Assembly: GCA_964451095.1 (NCBI GenBank)
Contig: CAYVGI010000001.1
Span: forward strand, 58,705 to 122,704
DNA from: DAOTTY01 sp964451095
GTDB taxonomy: Bacteria > Chloroflexota > Anaerolineae > Aggregatilineales > Phototrophicaceae
DNA length: 64,000 nucleotides
Reading direction: 5' to 3'
Below the pieces are notes generated by a model. It saw only the letters and a list, made by a program, of their open reading frames with translations, ran no database searches and had not been told where the DNA came from. The position numbers were made by a program, and so were the translations under genes. Below are positions 27,014 through 36,303 of the stretch, piece after piece. The first letter of the stretch is position 1, and the number at the start of each line of letters is the position of its first letter.

Positions 27014-28657
27014 TTACGGCGTCCATATGGGTTGGCGGGCACCCCCATCGAGTGTTAACTGGTGTGACGCCCCGGTGACAACATCCACAACCCACAGGTT
27101 CCCCTGGTATATAAATGCAATTTGTGTGCCTTCAGGGTTCCAGGCAAATTCTTGTGCGCCCAAACCCGGTTGGCTTGCCTGTTCTGGGAACAGACGACGG
27201 GCGTTGCTGCCATCCCGATCGGCAACTATCAGGTCATACTCGCCATTGATGCTGTTGAACGGGTCACGGGACTTGAGGTAGGCGATGTAGCCGCGTGGGA
27301 AGCTGTCACTTGCCGTGCTTTGGTACGCTGAGAAGCGCGGCGATGACCAAATACCGCTGTTGGTGGCAACCGATGTGTCGAAAGAGCCGTCCGCCGCGAC
27401 GACTGCGGCATCAAACGCGGGGCTGGTTTCCGGTGGGTAGTTGCCAATGGGCACATGCACGGTCGTCGCAATCAGGTCACTTTCCGGCGACCAGGACACA
27501 GTTGCCCGCCAAGACCAGGACTGCCGTGTGTTGAATACCGGGTACTCTACCAGTGGAACAAACTCGCCAGTCTCCAGGTCTACAGTGCCGAGCGAGTCCG
27601 CCCGAACCCAGGCAAGCTGCGTGCCATCTGGCGACCAGCTAAAGCGCGTGCCCCACCAGCTATATAACCCAAACGACGATGCTTCGATGAGCTGCTCAAT
27701 GCGCAATGCTTCTCCCGTTTGTGGGTCAATTCGCATCTGCCACAAGTCATTGTAGGCACGCCAACCGGGGGCAGTTTCGCTTGCCTCTGCCGTGGAGTAG
27801 CTAATGGTGTCCTCTGCGCTGGGCACCCAGGCAGCACTCAGGATGTTCTGGGGCACCAGCGATAGGGTGCTAATCGTGCCAGCGTTCACATCTGGCACCA
27901 GCCAGAGTTCGTTCGCAAATGCGCCGCCGCCTGCATCATCCTCAGTGAGTTCGCTGCCACTGACGGGCACGTCGGTTGCCGCTGCTGCCTGGCGTGTGTA
28001 CAGTAACTTGCGCCCATCCGGCGAAAGCGCGAACACAAATTCATCCAGATCGCCTGTGGTGGTGATGGGGCGTTTGTTCAGGCTGCTGCCACGCATTACC
28101 CAGGCGTTACCGTTGCTGATGTACGCCAGCGTGCCGTTGATGGTTACCGGGTCAATTTCCCCGGTAGGACCGACATAGATGACTTCGTCGGACGGCGCTT
28201 GTATTTCTGTGCGTCCAATTTCCGTGCGGGGTTGGCTTGCACCGTCCTCGATGCGGATGCGATAACACACCTGCTCGATGCCATTGCGCCCCGCCTGCCC
28301 GATGCGTTCCTCGCCGGGTGCCAGCCCCTCGTTAAGCACGTTGCGCTGACGATAGGGCACCTCAATCTCCTCACACTCCGTCGTTTCTTCAACGCGCACC
28401 ACAGTGACAATCATGCCATCGTAGATTTGTGTGAAGGGCTGCGGGTTAACGCGGTCGAGTTCATTGAGTTCTACCCCAGCGTCGCGCAGCAGGTCATTGA
28501 CTGTGACAGGCACTGGATAGGAGAAAGTGCGCTCACGTCCATCTGCAAAGACGGAGACAAGCAGGTCACTTTCCTCAGGTGCTTGCGGTGCACACCCAGC
28601 AAACACGAGTGTGAGCAGCAATAGAGCAATGTAATGAGAGTTTTTCATAAAGGTCAT
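27014..28657 (-). CDS. Lipoprotein with ubiquitin-like/G5 head and TolB-like propeller
   Basis: A 547-residue lipoprotein: signal peptide with lipobox FAGC (Cys near residue 22). Residues about 33-92 look like a DUF348 ubiquitin-like domain (VSVFADGRERTFSYPVPVTVNDLLRDAGV), followed by a G5-like domain (ECEEIEVPYRQRNVLNEGL ... GIEQVCYRI). Residues about 185-545 carry PD40/TolB-like blades (ALSPDGRKLLYTRQ, FSWSPDGTQLAWVR, VSWSPESDLIATT, FAWNPEGTQIAFI). It is probably a surface sensor or cell-wall binding protein. ATG at 28648 is an alternative start. It lies directly before the fusion protein. Confidence 0.88.
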   Translation of the reverse strand: MTFMKNSHYIALLLLTLVFAGCAPQAPEESDLLVSVFADGRERTFSYPVPVTVNDLLRDAGVELNELDRVNPQPFTQIYDGMIVTVVRVEETTECEEIEVPYRQRNVLNEGLAPGEERIGQAGRNGIEQVCYRIRIEDGASQPRTEIGRTEIQAPSDEVIYVGPTGEIDPVTINGTLAYISNGNAWVMRGSSLNKRPITTTGDLDEFVFALSPDGRKLLYTRQAAAATDVPVSGSELTEDDAGGGAFANELWLVPDVNAGTISTLSLVPQNILSAAWVPSAEDTISYSTAEASETAPGWRAYNDLWQMRIDPQTGEALRIEQLIEASSFGLYSWWGTRFSWSPDGTQLAWVRADSLGTVDLETGEFVPLVEYPVFNTRQSWSWRATVSWSPESDLIATTVHVPIGNYPPETSPAFDAAVVAADGSFDTSVATNSGIWSSPRFSAYQSTASDSFPRGYIAYLKSRDPFNSINGEYDLIVADRDGSNARRLFPEQASQPGLGAQEFAWNPEGTQIAFIYQGNLWVVDVVTGASHQLTLDGGARQPIWTP

Positions 28658-28698
28658 GCTACCACCAGCGCTAGCAACAAGCCAGTTGAGATGGGATG

Positions 28699-28722
28699 GG
28701 GCGGCATAGCGCGGTGCCGCCC
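28699..28722. terminator. GC-rich hairpin between two lipoprotein genes
   Basis: GGGCGGCA (28699-28706) and TGCCGCCC (28715-28722) pair perfectly around an 8-base loop. The T-rich flank (TATCATTATTTGTTCT) is on the plus-strand side; on the minus strand, the coding direction of both neighbours, no T-run follows. It may stabilise mRNA ends or partly terminate transcription after the PKD gene. Confidence 0.4.
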
Positions 28723-28751
28723 TATCATTATTTGTTCTACTTGCGCATCAC

Positions 28752-31700
28752 TCACTTGTGAGACGCTTGTCCATCGAAGCCCCCGCTCTCCGTCAGGCGT
28801 GCGACATCCTGCGGGTTAGCGATGTTGACGCTGTAAATTTCCAGATCACCCGCTTCCCGCGCAGATGTGAACACGATACGCGAGCTGTCCGGCGTCCATG
28901 CCGGGTCGGTGTCTACACCGGGGCTAAACGTCAGTTGTGCCGGGTTGGTGCCATCCGCACCCATGATGAATAGCTCGCGGTCGCCTGTATCCGGCAAATC
29001 CGCCGCATAAGCGATGCGGGTGCCATCAGGTGACCAACTCGGTGCCACATCATCAACAGTGTTATCCGTCAGCCGGACGGGGTTCGTGCCATCAGCGCTC
29101 ACGACATAAATCTCGTACTGTCCGTCACGGTTGGTGGCGAAAGCGATTTGCCCACCGTTTGGCGACCAGCTTGGCGACACATCATCACCGGGTTCTGTGA
29201 CGATTGGGCGAAAGTCGCTGCCGTCGGCGTTGATGACAAACAGGTCACGCGAGCCATCCTGCCCTGGTGCGGCAAACACGATTTGCCCGGCATCTGGCGA
29301 CCACCGCGGTTCGTTGCCCTGGACGGCGGTTGCGCCCCCATCTGCGGAGAGCGGGCGCACGTCGCTGCCATCACTACCCATCGTGAATAGCTGCCCATCC
29401 AGTGAGAACACGATGCGGTCGTTTGCGCCCCAGTCCGGGTTTTCTGCCGTGCCACCCGTGTCGGTGATGCGCTGCGGGTTCATGCCATCTGCGTCGATGA
29501 CGTAAATCTGACGATTACCTGCCCGTTCTGAGGCAAAAACAATCACCGGGTCGCTGGCGGGCAGCGGAGCAACTGCATCTGAGATCGTGACAGGCTGGCT
29601 TACCTGCGCTACCTCACCGCCCACGGTGTTCACAATTAGCGTGACTGTATAGTCACCGGGTGCCTGATAGGTATGGGTTGGCGCAGGTTCGTTGCTGGTG
29701 GTGCCATCGCCAAATTCCCAGTTGAATGTCGCAATCTCGCCGCCGGATGTCGCACTAGGGTCGAACGAGACAGGCTCGCCAACTGCCGCTTGCGGCGGAT
29801 TTGCGACGAATGCTGCCTGTAGTCCCTGGTTCACCGTAATCAGGTTGGTTGCTTCACTCTGAGTCGTGCCATCGCTCACCACCAGGCGCACAGCATAATC
29901 ACCAGGCGCTTGGTAGGTGTGAGTGGGGTTGGGTTCCGTGCTGGTGGTGCCGTCGCCAAATTCCCAGCTGTAGGAGACAACATTGCCCGTTGTCTCGTTG
30001 CTATCGAACGCGACAAGTTCACCGACGTTAACCTGGGGCGGACGAATCGCAAACACTGCTTGCAGCCCCGCCTGCACGGTGACTGCGCTCTCGGTTTCAC
30101 TCTGGGTTGTGCCGTCGCTTACGGTGAGGCGCACAACAAACGTCCCCGGCGCCTGATAGGCATGGGTCGGGTTGGGCTCCGTGCTGGTGGTGCCGTCCCC
30201 GAAGTCCCACGCGTAGCTGGTGATGCTGCCTGTGGACGTGGTGCTGTCGAACGCGACCGCCTCTCCGATTTGTACCTGGGATGGGTTTGCAACAAACGCA
30301 GCTTGCAAAGCAGGCGTGATGGTCACCGGATTGGTTGCCTCACTCTGGGTTGTGCCATCGCTCACAACGAGCAGCACGGTGTACTGACCGGGCTGGGTGT
30401 AAGTGTGGGTCGGGTTTACGTCTGTGCTGGTAGTGCCGTCGCCAAAGTCCCAGGTGTATGAGGTGATGTTACCGGCAGAGCCACCGCTGTTGAACTGAAC
30501 GGTAGTTCCCGTTGCTGCCGTTGATGGGTTTGCCGTGAACACCGCCTGCAACGGTGCATCTACAGCAACATCAACTGTGCTTACGCTGGTGGTGCTATCC
30601 TGCCCGGTCAGCGTGAGTTGCGCGGTGTATGTTCCCGGTGCTTGATAGGTGTGGGTGGGGTTCGGTTCCGTGCTGGTGGTGCCGTCCCCGAAGTCCCACG
30701 CATAGCTGGCGATGTCGCCCGTGGAGCCGCTGCTATCGAACTGAATCGTCTCGCCGGGGGCAGCTTGCAACGGCGTTGCGCTAGCCACTGCCACCAGCGG
30801 CTCGGCAGGTTCGGCGACAGCGATTGCCACGGTGCTGGTATTGGTTGTGTTGTCTTGCCCGGTCAGCGTGAGTTGCGCAGTGTATGTTCCCGGCACTTGA
30901 TAGGTGTGGGCGGGGTTCGGTTCCGTGCTGGTGGTGCCGTCCCCGAAGTCCCACGCATAGCTAGCGATGTCGCCCGTGGAGCCGCTGCTATCGAACTGAA
31001 TCGTCTCGCCGGGGACAGCTTGCAGCGGCGCTGCGCTAGCCACTGCCACCAGCGGCTCAGCAGGCTCGGCGACAGCGATTGCCACGGTGCTGGTATCGGT
31101 TGTGTTGTCTTGCCCGGTCAGCGTGAGTTGCGCGGTGTATGTTCCCGCCACTTGATAGGTGTAGGCGGGGTTCGGTTCCGTGCTGGTGGTGCCATCGCCG
31201 AAGTCCCACGCATAGCTGGCGATGTCGCCCGTGGAGCCGCTGCTATCGAACTGAATCGTCTCGCCGGGGGCAGCTTGCAGCGGCGCTGCGCTTGCTATGG
31301 CGACTACTGATTCCAGCGGCTCTTGCAGTGTGATCTGCGACGAGGCGTTATCTGTGCCAACGGGATTGCTGACTTCGAGCGTGACATCGTAAGTGCCGTA
31401 TGCTAGGTAGATGTGCTGCGGGTTTGCCTCTGGGCTGGTGGTGCCATCGCCGAAATCCCACACGTAGCTTAGCTCATCACCCGTAGACAGATTGTTGAAG
31501 TTCACCGTCAATCCCGCATCGTCAGACACGAGCACCGCTGTAAACTCGGCAACGGGAGCTTGCAGCGGCTCGGTTGCGGTTACGTTGAGTGTCTCAGTAT
31601 CGGTGCCGCCGGGTCCTTCCACGCTCAGCGTGACCGCATAAGTGCCTTGCTGCTCATAAGTGTGGGTTGGGTTTTCATCTGCGCTGGTGGTGCCGTCACC

Positions 31701-33200
31701 AAATTCCCAGGTGTAACCGACAATGTCCCCGCCCGTAGACTCGCTGCTGAACTGAACACTCAGCGGCACATCACCGCTCTCAGGTTCGGCAGCAATGGTG
31801 ACGTTTGGCGCATCGGGCGGGCGCGTGACCGTGATTGTCTCCTGCGCGGTATCCTGCCCACCGTCGCCCGTTACGACGAGTTCTACCGTATAGGTTCCCT
31901 CTTCAGTGAAGGTGAACTCGGTATTGGCGTCATTGCTAAACGTCTGCTGGTTGATGCGCCAGTCATAGGTGTCCACATTATCCGTAGAAGCAACCGAGAA
32001 CTGTACACTCAAGGGCGACTCACCACTAAGCACAGATGCGGAGAAATCCGCGTCGGGCGGGGGCACCGTTGGGTCTTCTACGGTGATCTGCCGCCGGACA
32101 CTGCTGGAACCGCCCGGTCCGGCAACAGACAAAATGACATTGTAAGTGCCCACATCGACGAATGTGTGCTCCGGGTTGGTTTCGTCGCTGGTGGTGCCGT
32201 CCCCGAACTGCCATGTCCTGCTCGTAATGTTGCCTGATGACTGGTCAGTGAATTGCACCGTCAACGGAGACTCACCGCTGACCCGATCTTGCGTGAAACC
32301 CGCAGTGGGGGCACTCACACTTTGCACAGTGATCTGCCGGGACACGTTCGAGGAACCGCCCGGACCGCGTGCGGTAAGCACGACTGTGTACACACCGGGA
32401 TTACGGAAGGTGTGCGTCGGATTGATCTCCGCGCTGCTGCCCCCGTCCCCGAACGTCCACTGGTAACCCGTGATTGTGCCCTGGGACTGATTGATGAAAT
32501 TTACAACTAGGGGTGCCTGCCCGGTTGTACTGCTCTGGGTAAATGCAGCAATGGGGCGTGGTACCGTTGTTGCTGTGGGAATGGGAGTGGGCTGGCGATT
32601 TTGCACGCGAATGTTGTTTACAACCGTGGATAGGCTGGTGCCATCATTCAGGGTGACGCGCAGGCGAATTTGGTAGGTATCGTCGTTGACGCCAGTCGTA
32701 TTCCAGATGCCCAACAGCCCGTTTATCACCGGGGACTGTACAACACCAGACGCCGGGAACCACAGGTTGTTCGGGTTCGGGTCTGGTCCGTACTCCACTT
32801 GATATTGCAGGAACTGCGGATGTGCCGCTGCGCCGAGTATCTGCACGTTGTCGGCAATAACGCTGCCCGGCACGGGCGATAGAATCACGATGCTGATGGG
32901 CAGCGGTGTGTTACGCGGTTGCTGGGGGAGGATTGCTGTGGGTGGCAGCACCCCTACGGCAGTGGGCACATTCTGCCCGCTTAGCGGCAGCGGGGTAACG
33001 GTTGGTCTCGCTGTTGGGATGTTAACCGTGCCGATAGGCGTGCGGGTGGGCGGCACCGTGTTAGTCGGCACATCGGTCTGGTCAAGCGATTGCTCTGGCG
33101 GACCGACCAGCGTGCAAGCCCCCAATACCGCGCTGATTATGATCAGCAGCACGAGTTGAGCTAGCCGCGTTGTTGCCCGTGGGTATGGTTGTGGTTTCAT
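28752..33200 (-). CDS. Large lipoprotein with twelve PKD domains and a TolB-like propeller
   Basis: A 1482-residue surface protein. Signal peptide with lipobox LGAC (Cys near residue 29), a Thr/Pro-rich linker, an Ig-like domain (about 100-200), then twelve PKD domains, eleven with the WxFGDG(T/G)(T/S)S signature and one degenerate (YDWRINQQTFSND). The last about 290 residues hold six PD40 blades of the form SPDGxxIAxxxDRDGxxxIY. PKD arrays usually act as rigid spacers or glycan/protein binding surfaces. Three central PKD units are nearly identical. It may be co-transcribed with the next lipoprotein 94 bases on. Confidence 0.93.
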   Translation of the reverse strand: MKPQPYPRATTRLAQLVLLIIISAVLGACTLVGPPEQSLDQTDVPTNTVPPTRTPIGTVNIPTARPTVTPLPLSGQNVPTAVGVLPPTAILPQQPRNTPLPISIVILSPVPGSVIADNVQILGAAAHPQFLQYQVEYGPDPNPNNLWFPASGVVQSPVINGLLGIWNTTGVNDDTYQIRLRVTLNDGTSLSTVVNNIRVQNRQPTPIPTATTVPRPIAAFTQSSTTGQAPLVVNFINQSQGTITGYQWTFGDGGSSAEINPTHTFRNPGVYTVVLTARGPGGSSNVSRQITVQSVSAPTAGFTQDRVSGESPLTVQFTDQSSGNITSRTWQFGDGTTSDETNPEHTFVDVGTYNVILSVAGPGGSSSVRRQITVEDPTVPPPDADFSASVLSGESPLSVQFSVASTDNVDTYDWRINQQTFSNDANTEFTFTEEGTYTVELVVTGDGGQDTAQETITVTRPPDAPNVTIAAEPESGDVPLSVQFSSESTGGDIVGYTWEFGDGTTSADENPTHTYEQQGTYAVTLSVEGPGGTDTETLNVTATEPLQAPVAEFTAVLVSDDAGLTVNFNNLSTGDELSYVWDFGDGTTSPEANPQHIYLAYGTYDVTLEVSNPVGTDNASSQITLQEPLESVVAIASAAPLQAAPGETIQFDSSGSTGDIASYAWDFGDGTTSTEPNPAYTYQVAGTYTAQLTLTGQDNTTDTSTVAIAVAEPAEPLVAVASAAPLQAVPGETIQFDSSGSTGDIASYAWDFGDGTTSTEPNPAHTYQVPGTYTAQLTLTGQDNTTNTSTVAIAVAEPAEPLVAVASATPLQAAPGETIQFDSSGSTGDIASYAWDFGDGTTSTEPNPTHTYQAPGTYTAQLTLTGQDSTTSVSTVDVAVDAPLQAVFTANPSTAATGTTVQFNSGGSAGNITSYTWDFGDGTTSTDVNPTHTYTQPGQYTVLLVVSDGTTQSEATNPVTITPALQAAFVANPSQVQIGEAVAFDSTTSTGSITSYAWDFGDGTTSTEPNPTHAYQAPGTFVVRLTVSDGTTQSETESAVTVQAGLQAVFAIRPPQVNVGELVAFDSNETTGNVVSYSWEFGDGTTSTEPNPTHTYQAPGDYAVRLVVSDGTTQSEATNLITVNQGLQAAFVANPPQAAVGEPVSFDPSATSGGEIATFNWEFGDGTTSNEPAPTHTYQAPGDYTVTLIVNTVGGEVAQVSQPVTISDAVAPLPASDPVIVFASERAGNRQIYVIDADGMNPQRITDTGGTAENPDWGANDRIVFSLDGQLFTMGSDGSDVRPLSADGGATAVQGNEPRWSPDAGQIVFAAPGQDGSRDLFVINADGSDFRPIVTEPGDDVSPSWSPNGGQIAFATNRDGQYEIYVVSADGTNPVRLTDNTVDDVAPSWSPDGTRIAYAADLPDTGDRELFIMGADGTNPAQLTFSPGVDTDPAWTPDSSRIVFTSAREAGDLEIYSVNIANPQDVARLTESGGFDGQASHK
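30540..31304 (-). repeat. Three tandem near-identical 255-base repeats (85 aa PKD units)
   Basis: Units lie at about 31304-31050, 31049-30795 and 30794-30540 with a period of exactly 255 bases. Each encodes one PKD domain ending in VAIAVAEPAEPL or a variant. They differ at only a few residues (for example PAYTY, PAHTY, PTHTY), much less than the other PKD units, implying recent duplication. Confidence 0.9.
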
Positions 33201-33350
33201 TGGAGTGGGGTACCTTTCTAAAAGTGACAGGGGTCGACATAATGAGTATTATAAACACAAGTTGCGGCAGCACACCTGACGGCATATCAACTATTTGCTG
33301 TGCGGTTGGCGTAAAGTGGTTCGCATAGCTGTGAGTTAAGGTGAAATAAC

Positions 33351-34052
33351 ATGAAAATACTCATCGTAGACGACGAAACGGACATCCGAGAGGCACTCGG
33401 GCGCAAGCTGAGCAAGGAGAGCTTCGAGGTCACCCTGCGGGCAAACGGGTTGGAGGGGCTAAAGGCATTCCACAGTGAACATCCCGATCTGGTCATCCTG
33501 GATATTGTGATGCCCGGCGAGATGGATGGGCTAACCACCTGCCGCCGCATCCGTGAGGTTGCAGACACACCCATCATGATGCTTTCCGCCAATGCAATCA
33601 CCGAGGACGATGTCATCGAGGGGCTGAGTGCGGGTGCGGATGAATATCTCATCAAACCGGTGCGGATGAATGAGTTCGTGGCGAGGGTGCGGGCAATCCT
33701 GCGGCGGGCAAACTTAGCAACCAACGACACCGAGCAGGGTTACGATGATGGTTACCTCAGCATCGACTTGCAGCGGCGGCACGTCCACGTAGACAGCAAG
33801 AAAATCCACCTGACGCCGACCGAGTTCAAGCTGCTGGCAGTGCTGCTAGACAACGCCGGGCACGTCGTCACCCAGCGCGACCTGCTGGAGCAGGTGTGGG
33901 GCAAGGAGTACATCGACGACATCTACTACCCCCGCGTTTACATCAGCCAGTTACGCCGCAAGATCGAACCTGAACCCGCCAACCCGGTTTACATCCTCAC
34001 AGAGCACCGAGTTGGGTATCGTTTTGAGAAGCAGCTAACAAGCGACGTGTAG
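33351..34052 (+). CDS. OmpR/PhoB-type response regulator
   Basis: A 233-residue regulator: receiver domain with VDDE, phosphoacceptor Asp in DLVILDIVMPGEMDG, Ser/Thr position MMLSAN and Lys in EYLIKPVR; winged helix domain with LTPTEFKLLAVLLDNAG and YPRVYISQLRRKIEPEP. It starts 8 bases upstream of a sensor kinase gene, so they form a two-component pair. The system is divergent from the giant PKD lipoprotein gene, 150 bases away, which is a plausible target. Confidence 0.95.
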   Translation: MKILIVDDETDIREALGRKLSKESFEVTLRANGLEGLKAFHSEHPDLVILDIVMPGEMDGLTTCRRIREVADTPIMMLSANAITEDDVIEGLSAGADEYLIKPVRMNEFVARVRAILRRANLATNDTEQGYDDGYLSIDLQRRHVHVDSKKIHLTPTEFKLLAVLLDNAGHVVTQRDLLEQVWGKEYIDDIYYPRVYISQLRRKIEPEPANPVYILTEHRVGYRFEKQLTSDV

Positions 34053-34059
34053 GGTTTTT

Positions 34060-36276
34060 ATGTCCGCTTTGAACACACTCACACTGCTGGTGAACAGCCT
34101 GACATTGGTGATGGCGCTGGCATTTTTAACGATCATCCTGTGGCACGACCCGCGCAAAGAACAAAATCAGTTTTTTGCGCTGTTTTTGTTTGCTGTCACG
34201 GTGTGGAGCACGGGGTCACTGATGGCGATGGCGGTTTCTATCCTCGGCGACGATATTCCGTTGGATGATCTGTCCCAGGTGATTATGCAAATTGGCTTTT
34301 CTACCGCCAGCATCATGATTTACGCGCTGACGGCAGTGCTGGTTAGTGTGCGCCCGCCGCGCTTTCGGCTCATTGTCGTGCTGAGTGTGTTGTTCCTGTT
34401 AAGTTTTCAGCTATTGCTCTCGCAAGATCAGGACGCTTTTACGAGCAATGTGTCGCCCGCATATCAACTGCACGCTATCTTGTACGTTGTGTTCAGCGGC
34501 ACGGCATTGTACCTGTTGTGGCGCTACCGTGCGCGGGTACCCACCCTTACGCTGCGTTTTGGAATTGCCGCGTTTGTTATCGGGCAGGGCTTTGGCTTGA
34601 TGAACACACAGCTAGAGACGCTGTCACTCTCGGTGATGACCAGCTCAAGCGCTGTGCTGCTGCTGGGGCTGGCAATCTTGCGCAGGGAGATTATCCAACC
34701 GCTGCGCGAACGCACCTCCCAGGTAGAAGCAATGCACAATATGAGCCTGGCAATTAGCAGTCAGCTTGCGTTGCAAACCATCATGGAGCAAATTGCACAG
34801 CAGGCAGGCAAGTGGCTGCACGCAGATGGTGTGGGTATCTTCTTACGAGAGGGTGAGCTTGCCCGATTGATGGCGGTGTACGGGCTGCCACAGCAGTACA
34901 TTGGCTTATCCTTGCCACAAAGCGCAGGCGTTGCCAATGAGGTGATTCGTACCCGGAGATCCGTTCACTTGGAGAACTACGGTAGGGAGTGGAACAAAGA
35001 GCCTGATCTCCCGCTTGCGCTGGAAACGTTCGGTGCCGTTATTTGTGTGCCGCTGGTGAGCGGTGAGCACACAATTGGCGCATTAATGGTGATTGCCGGG
35101 CGTCACAACCGGGCATTCCGCCCGGATGACCGCCACTTACTGGAGATGATCGGTGCGCAGGCGGCGGTGGCGATCACACACGGGCAGTTGTTCGGGGAGC
35201 AAAAGCGGCTCACCCTGGAAATTGAAGAAGCACGTAACCAGCTATCTACGGTGCTCACCAGCACGGAAAACCCGGTTATCGCCGTCAATCGCCAACTGGA
35301 GATCATTTTCGCCAACGATGCCGCTAAGCGCCTGTTCCCCAAACTGCGCTACATGGCACAGCCTATCACGGAGGTACTGCCCGCAGACGTGCTGCCACGA
35401 GACTTCCGCACGGTTTATCGCGACATTCGTCGGCACCGGGCGCACACCTACGAGATTGTGCATCAAGACCGCATTTACTTCTCCCATTTGGCAACGTTGG
35501 GCGACGATGAACAAATCGAGGGGTGGGTGGCAGTCCTCAACGATGTGACGCAGCTTAAAGAGCTCGATCGGCTCAAGAGTGAAATGATTCGTATGACCAG
35601 CCATGACCTGAAGAACCCACTCCAGGCAGCGATGGCAAACATTGACCTCCTTTTGGATGTCCTGCGTGACCACCCCGATGATGATGTGCAATACTCCGTC
35701 GGTAGCATCGACAAGCAGCTCAATCGTATGTACCGCATCATCAGTGGTGTGCTGGATATGGAACGCATCCGCACGGGAACCAAAACGCTGCAAACCTGCC
35801 GCCCTGCGGCGGTACTGCGTGGTGCTGTGGACGACCTGAAATCGCTTGCTGACGACAGAAACATTGACCTCACTGTGAGCGCTGACGACGATATACCCGC
35901 TTTCCAGGGAGACCCCGGGCAGTTGGAGCGGGCGCTGTGCAACCTGATCGAAAACGCCATCAAGTTTACGCCATCAGGTGGAGAGGTTGCCGCCAGTGCG
36001 CGGGCGGAGGCGGGAGAGGTGGTCTTTGCGATACGCGATACAGGCATTGGTATCCCAGAGGAAGACCAAGCGCGGGTGTTCGATAGTTTTTTCCGGGCAA
36101 ACCAAAAAGGTGCCGAACACATCACGGGAACGGGGCTAGGGCTGCATCTCGTTAAAACCGTTGCGGAGAACCATCAGGGGCGGGTTTGGCTGGAAAGTGA
36201 GCCGGGCAGCGGCACAACATTTTTTATCTCGATTCCTGTGGCAACAGACGATATGATGACCCAGCGCGTATCCTGA
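34060..36276 (+). CDS. Sensor histidine kinase (7TM, GAF, PAS, HisKA, HATPase)
   Basis: A 738-residue membrane kinase. Residues about 5-215 hold seven hydrophobic segments, like 7TM sensor kinases. A GAF domain follows (about 235-385), then a PAS domain (about 395-500), a HisKA helix with the phospho-acceptor His in MTSHDLKNPLQAAM, and a HATPase with N box NLIENAIKFTP, G1 DTGIGIPEEDQARVF and G2 GTGLGLHLV. It should phosphorylate the response regulator encoded just upstream. Ligands for 7TM, GAF and PAS modules are unknown. Confidence 0.95.
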   Translation: MSALNTLTLLVNSLTLVMALAFLTIILWHDPRKEQNQFFALFLFAVTVWSTGSLMAMAVSILGDDIPLDDLSQVIMQIGFSTASIMIYALTAVLVSVRPPRFRLIVVLSVLFLLSFQLLLSQDQDAFTSNVSPAYQLHAILYVVFSGTALYLLWRYRARVPTLTLRFGIAAFVIGQGFGLMNTQLETLSLSVMTSSSAVLLLGLAILRREIIQPLRERTSQVEAMHNMSLAISSQLALQTIMEQIAQQAGKWLHADGVGIFLREGELARLMAVYGLPQQYIGLSLPQSAGVANEVIRTRRSVHLENYGREWNKEPDLPLALETFGAVICVPLVSGEHTIGALMVIAGRHNRAFRPDDRHLLEMIGAQAAVAITHGQLFGEQKRLTLEIEEARNQLSTVLTSTENPVIAVNRQLEIIFANDAAKRLFPKLRYMAQPITEVLPADVLPRDFRTVYRDIRRHRAHTYEIVHQDRIYFSHLATLGDDEQIEGWVAVLNDVTQLKELDRLKSEMIRMTSHDLKNPLQAAMANIDLLLDVLRDHPDDDVQYSVGSIDKQLNRMYRIISGVLDMERIRTGTKTLQTCRPAAVLRGAVDDLKSLADDRNIDLTVSADDDIPAFQGDPGQLERALCNLIENAIKFTPSGGEVAASARAEAGEVVFAIRDTGIGIPEEDQARVFDSFFRANQKGAEHITGTGLGLHLVKTVAENHQGRVWLESEPGSGTTFFISIPVATDDMMTQRVS

Positions 36277-36303
36277 TTGCTTTTTTGAAATCTGGGAAAA
36301 CAG

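Noticed and set aside
30540..31304. Tandem repeats considered as a CRISPR array
   Set aside because: The unit is 255 bases, coding and without distinct spacers; it encodes PKD domains.
30618..31310. 230-residue plus-strand ORF with internal repeats
   Set aside because: It is antisense to the duplicated PKD units and repeats only because they do.
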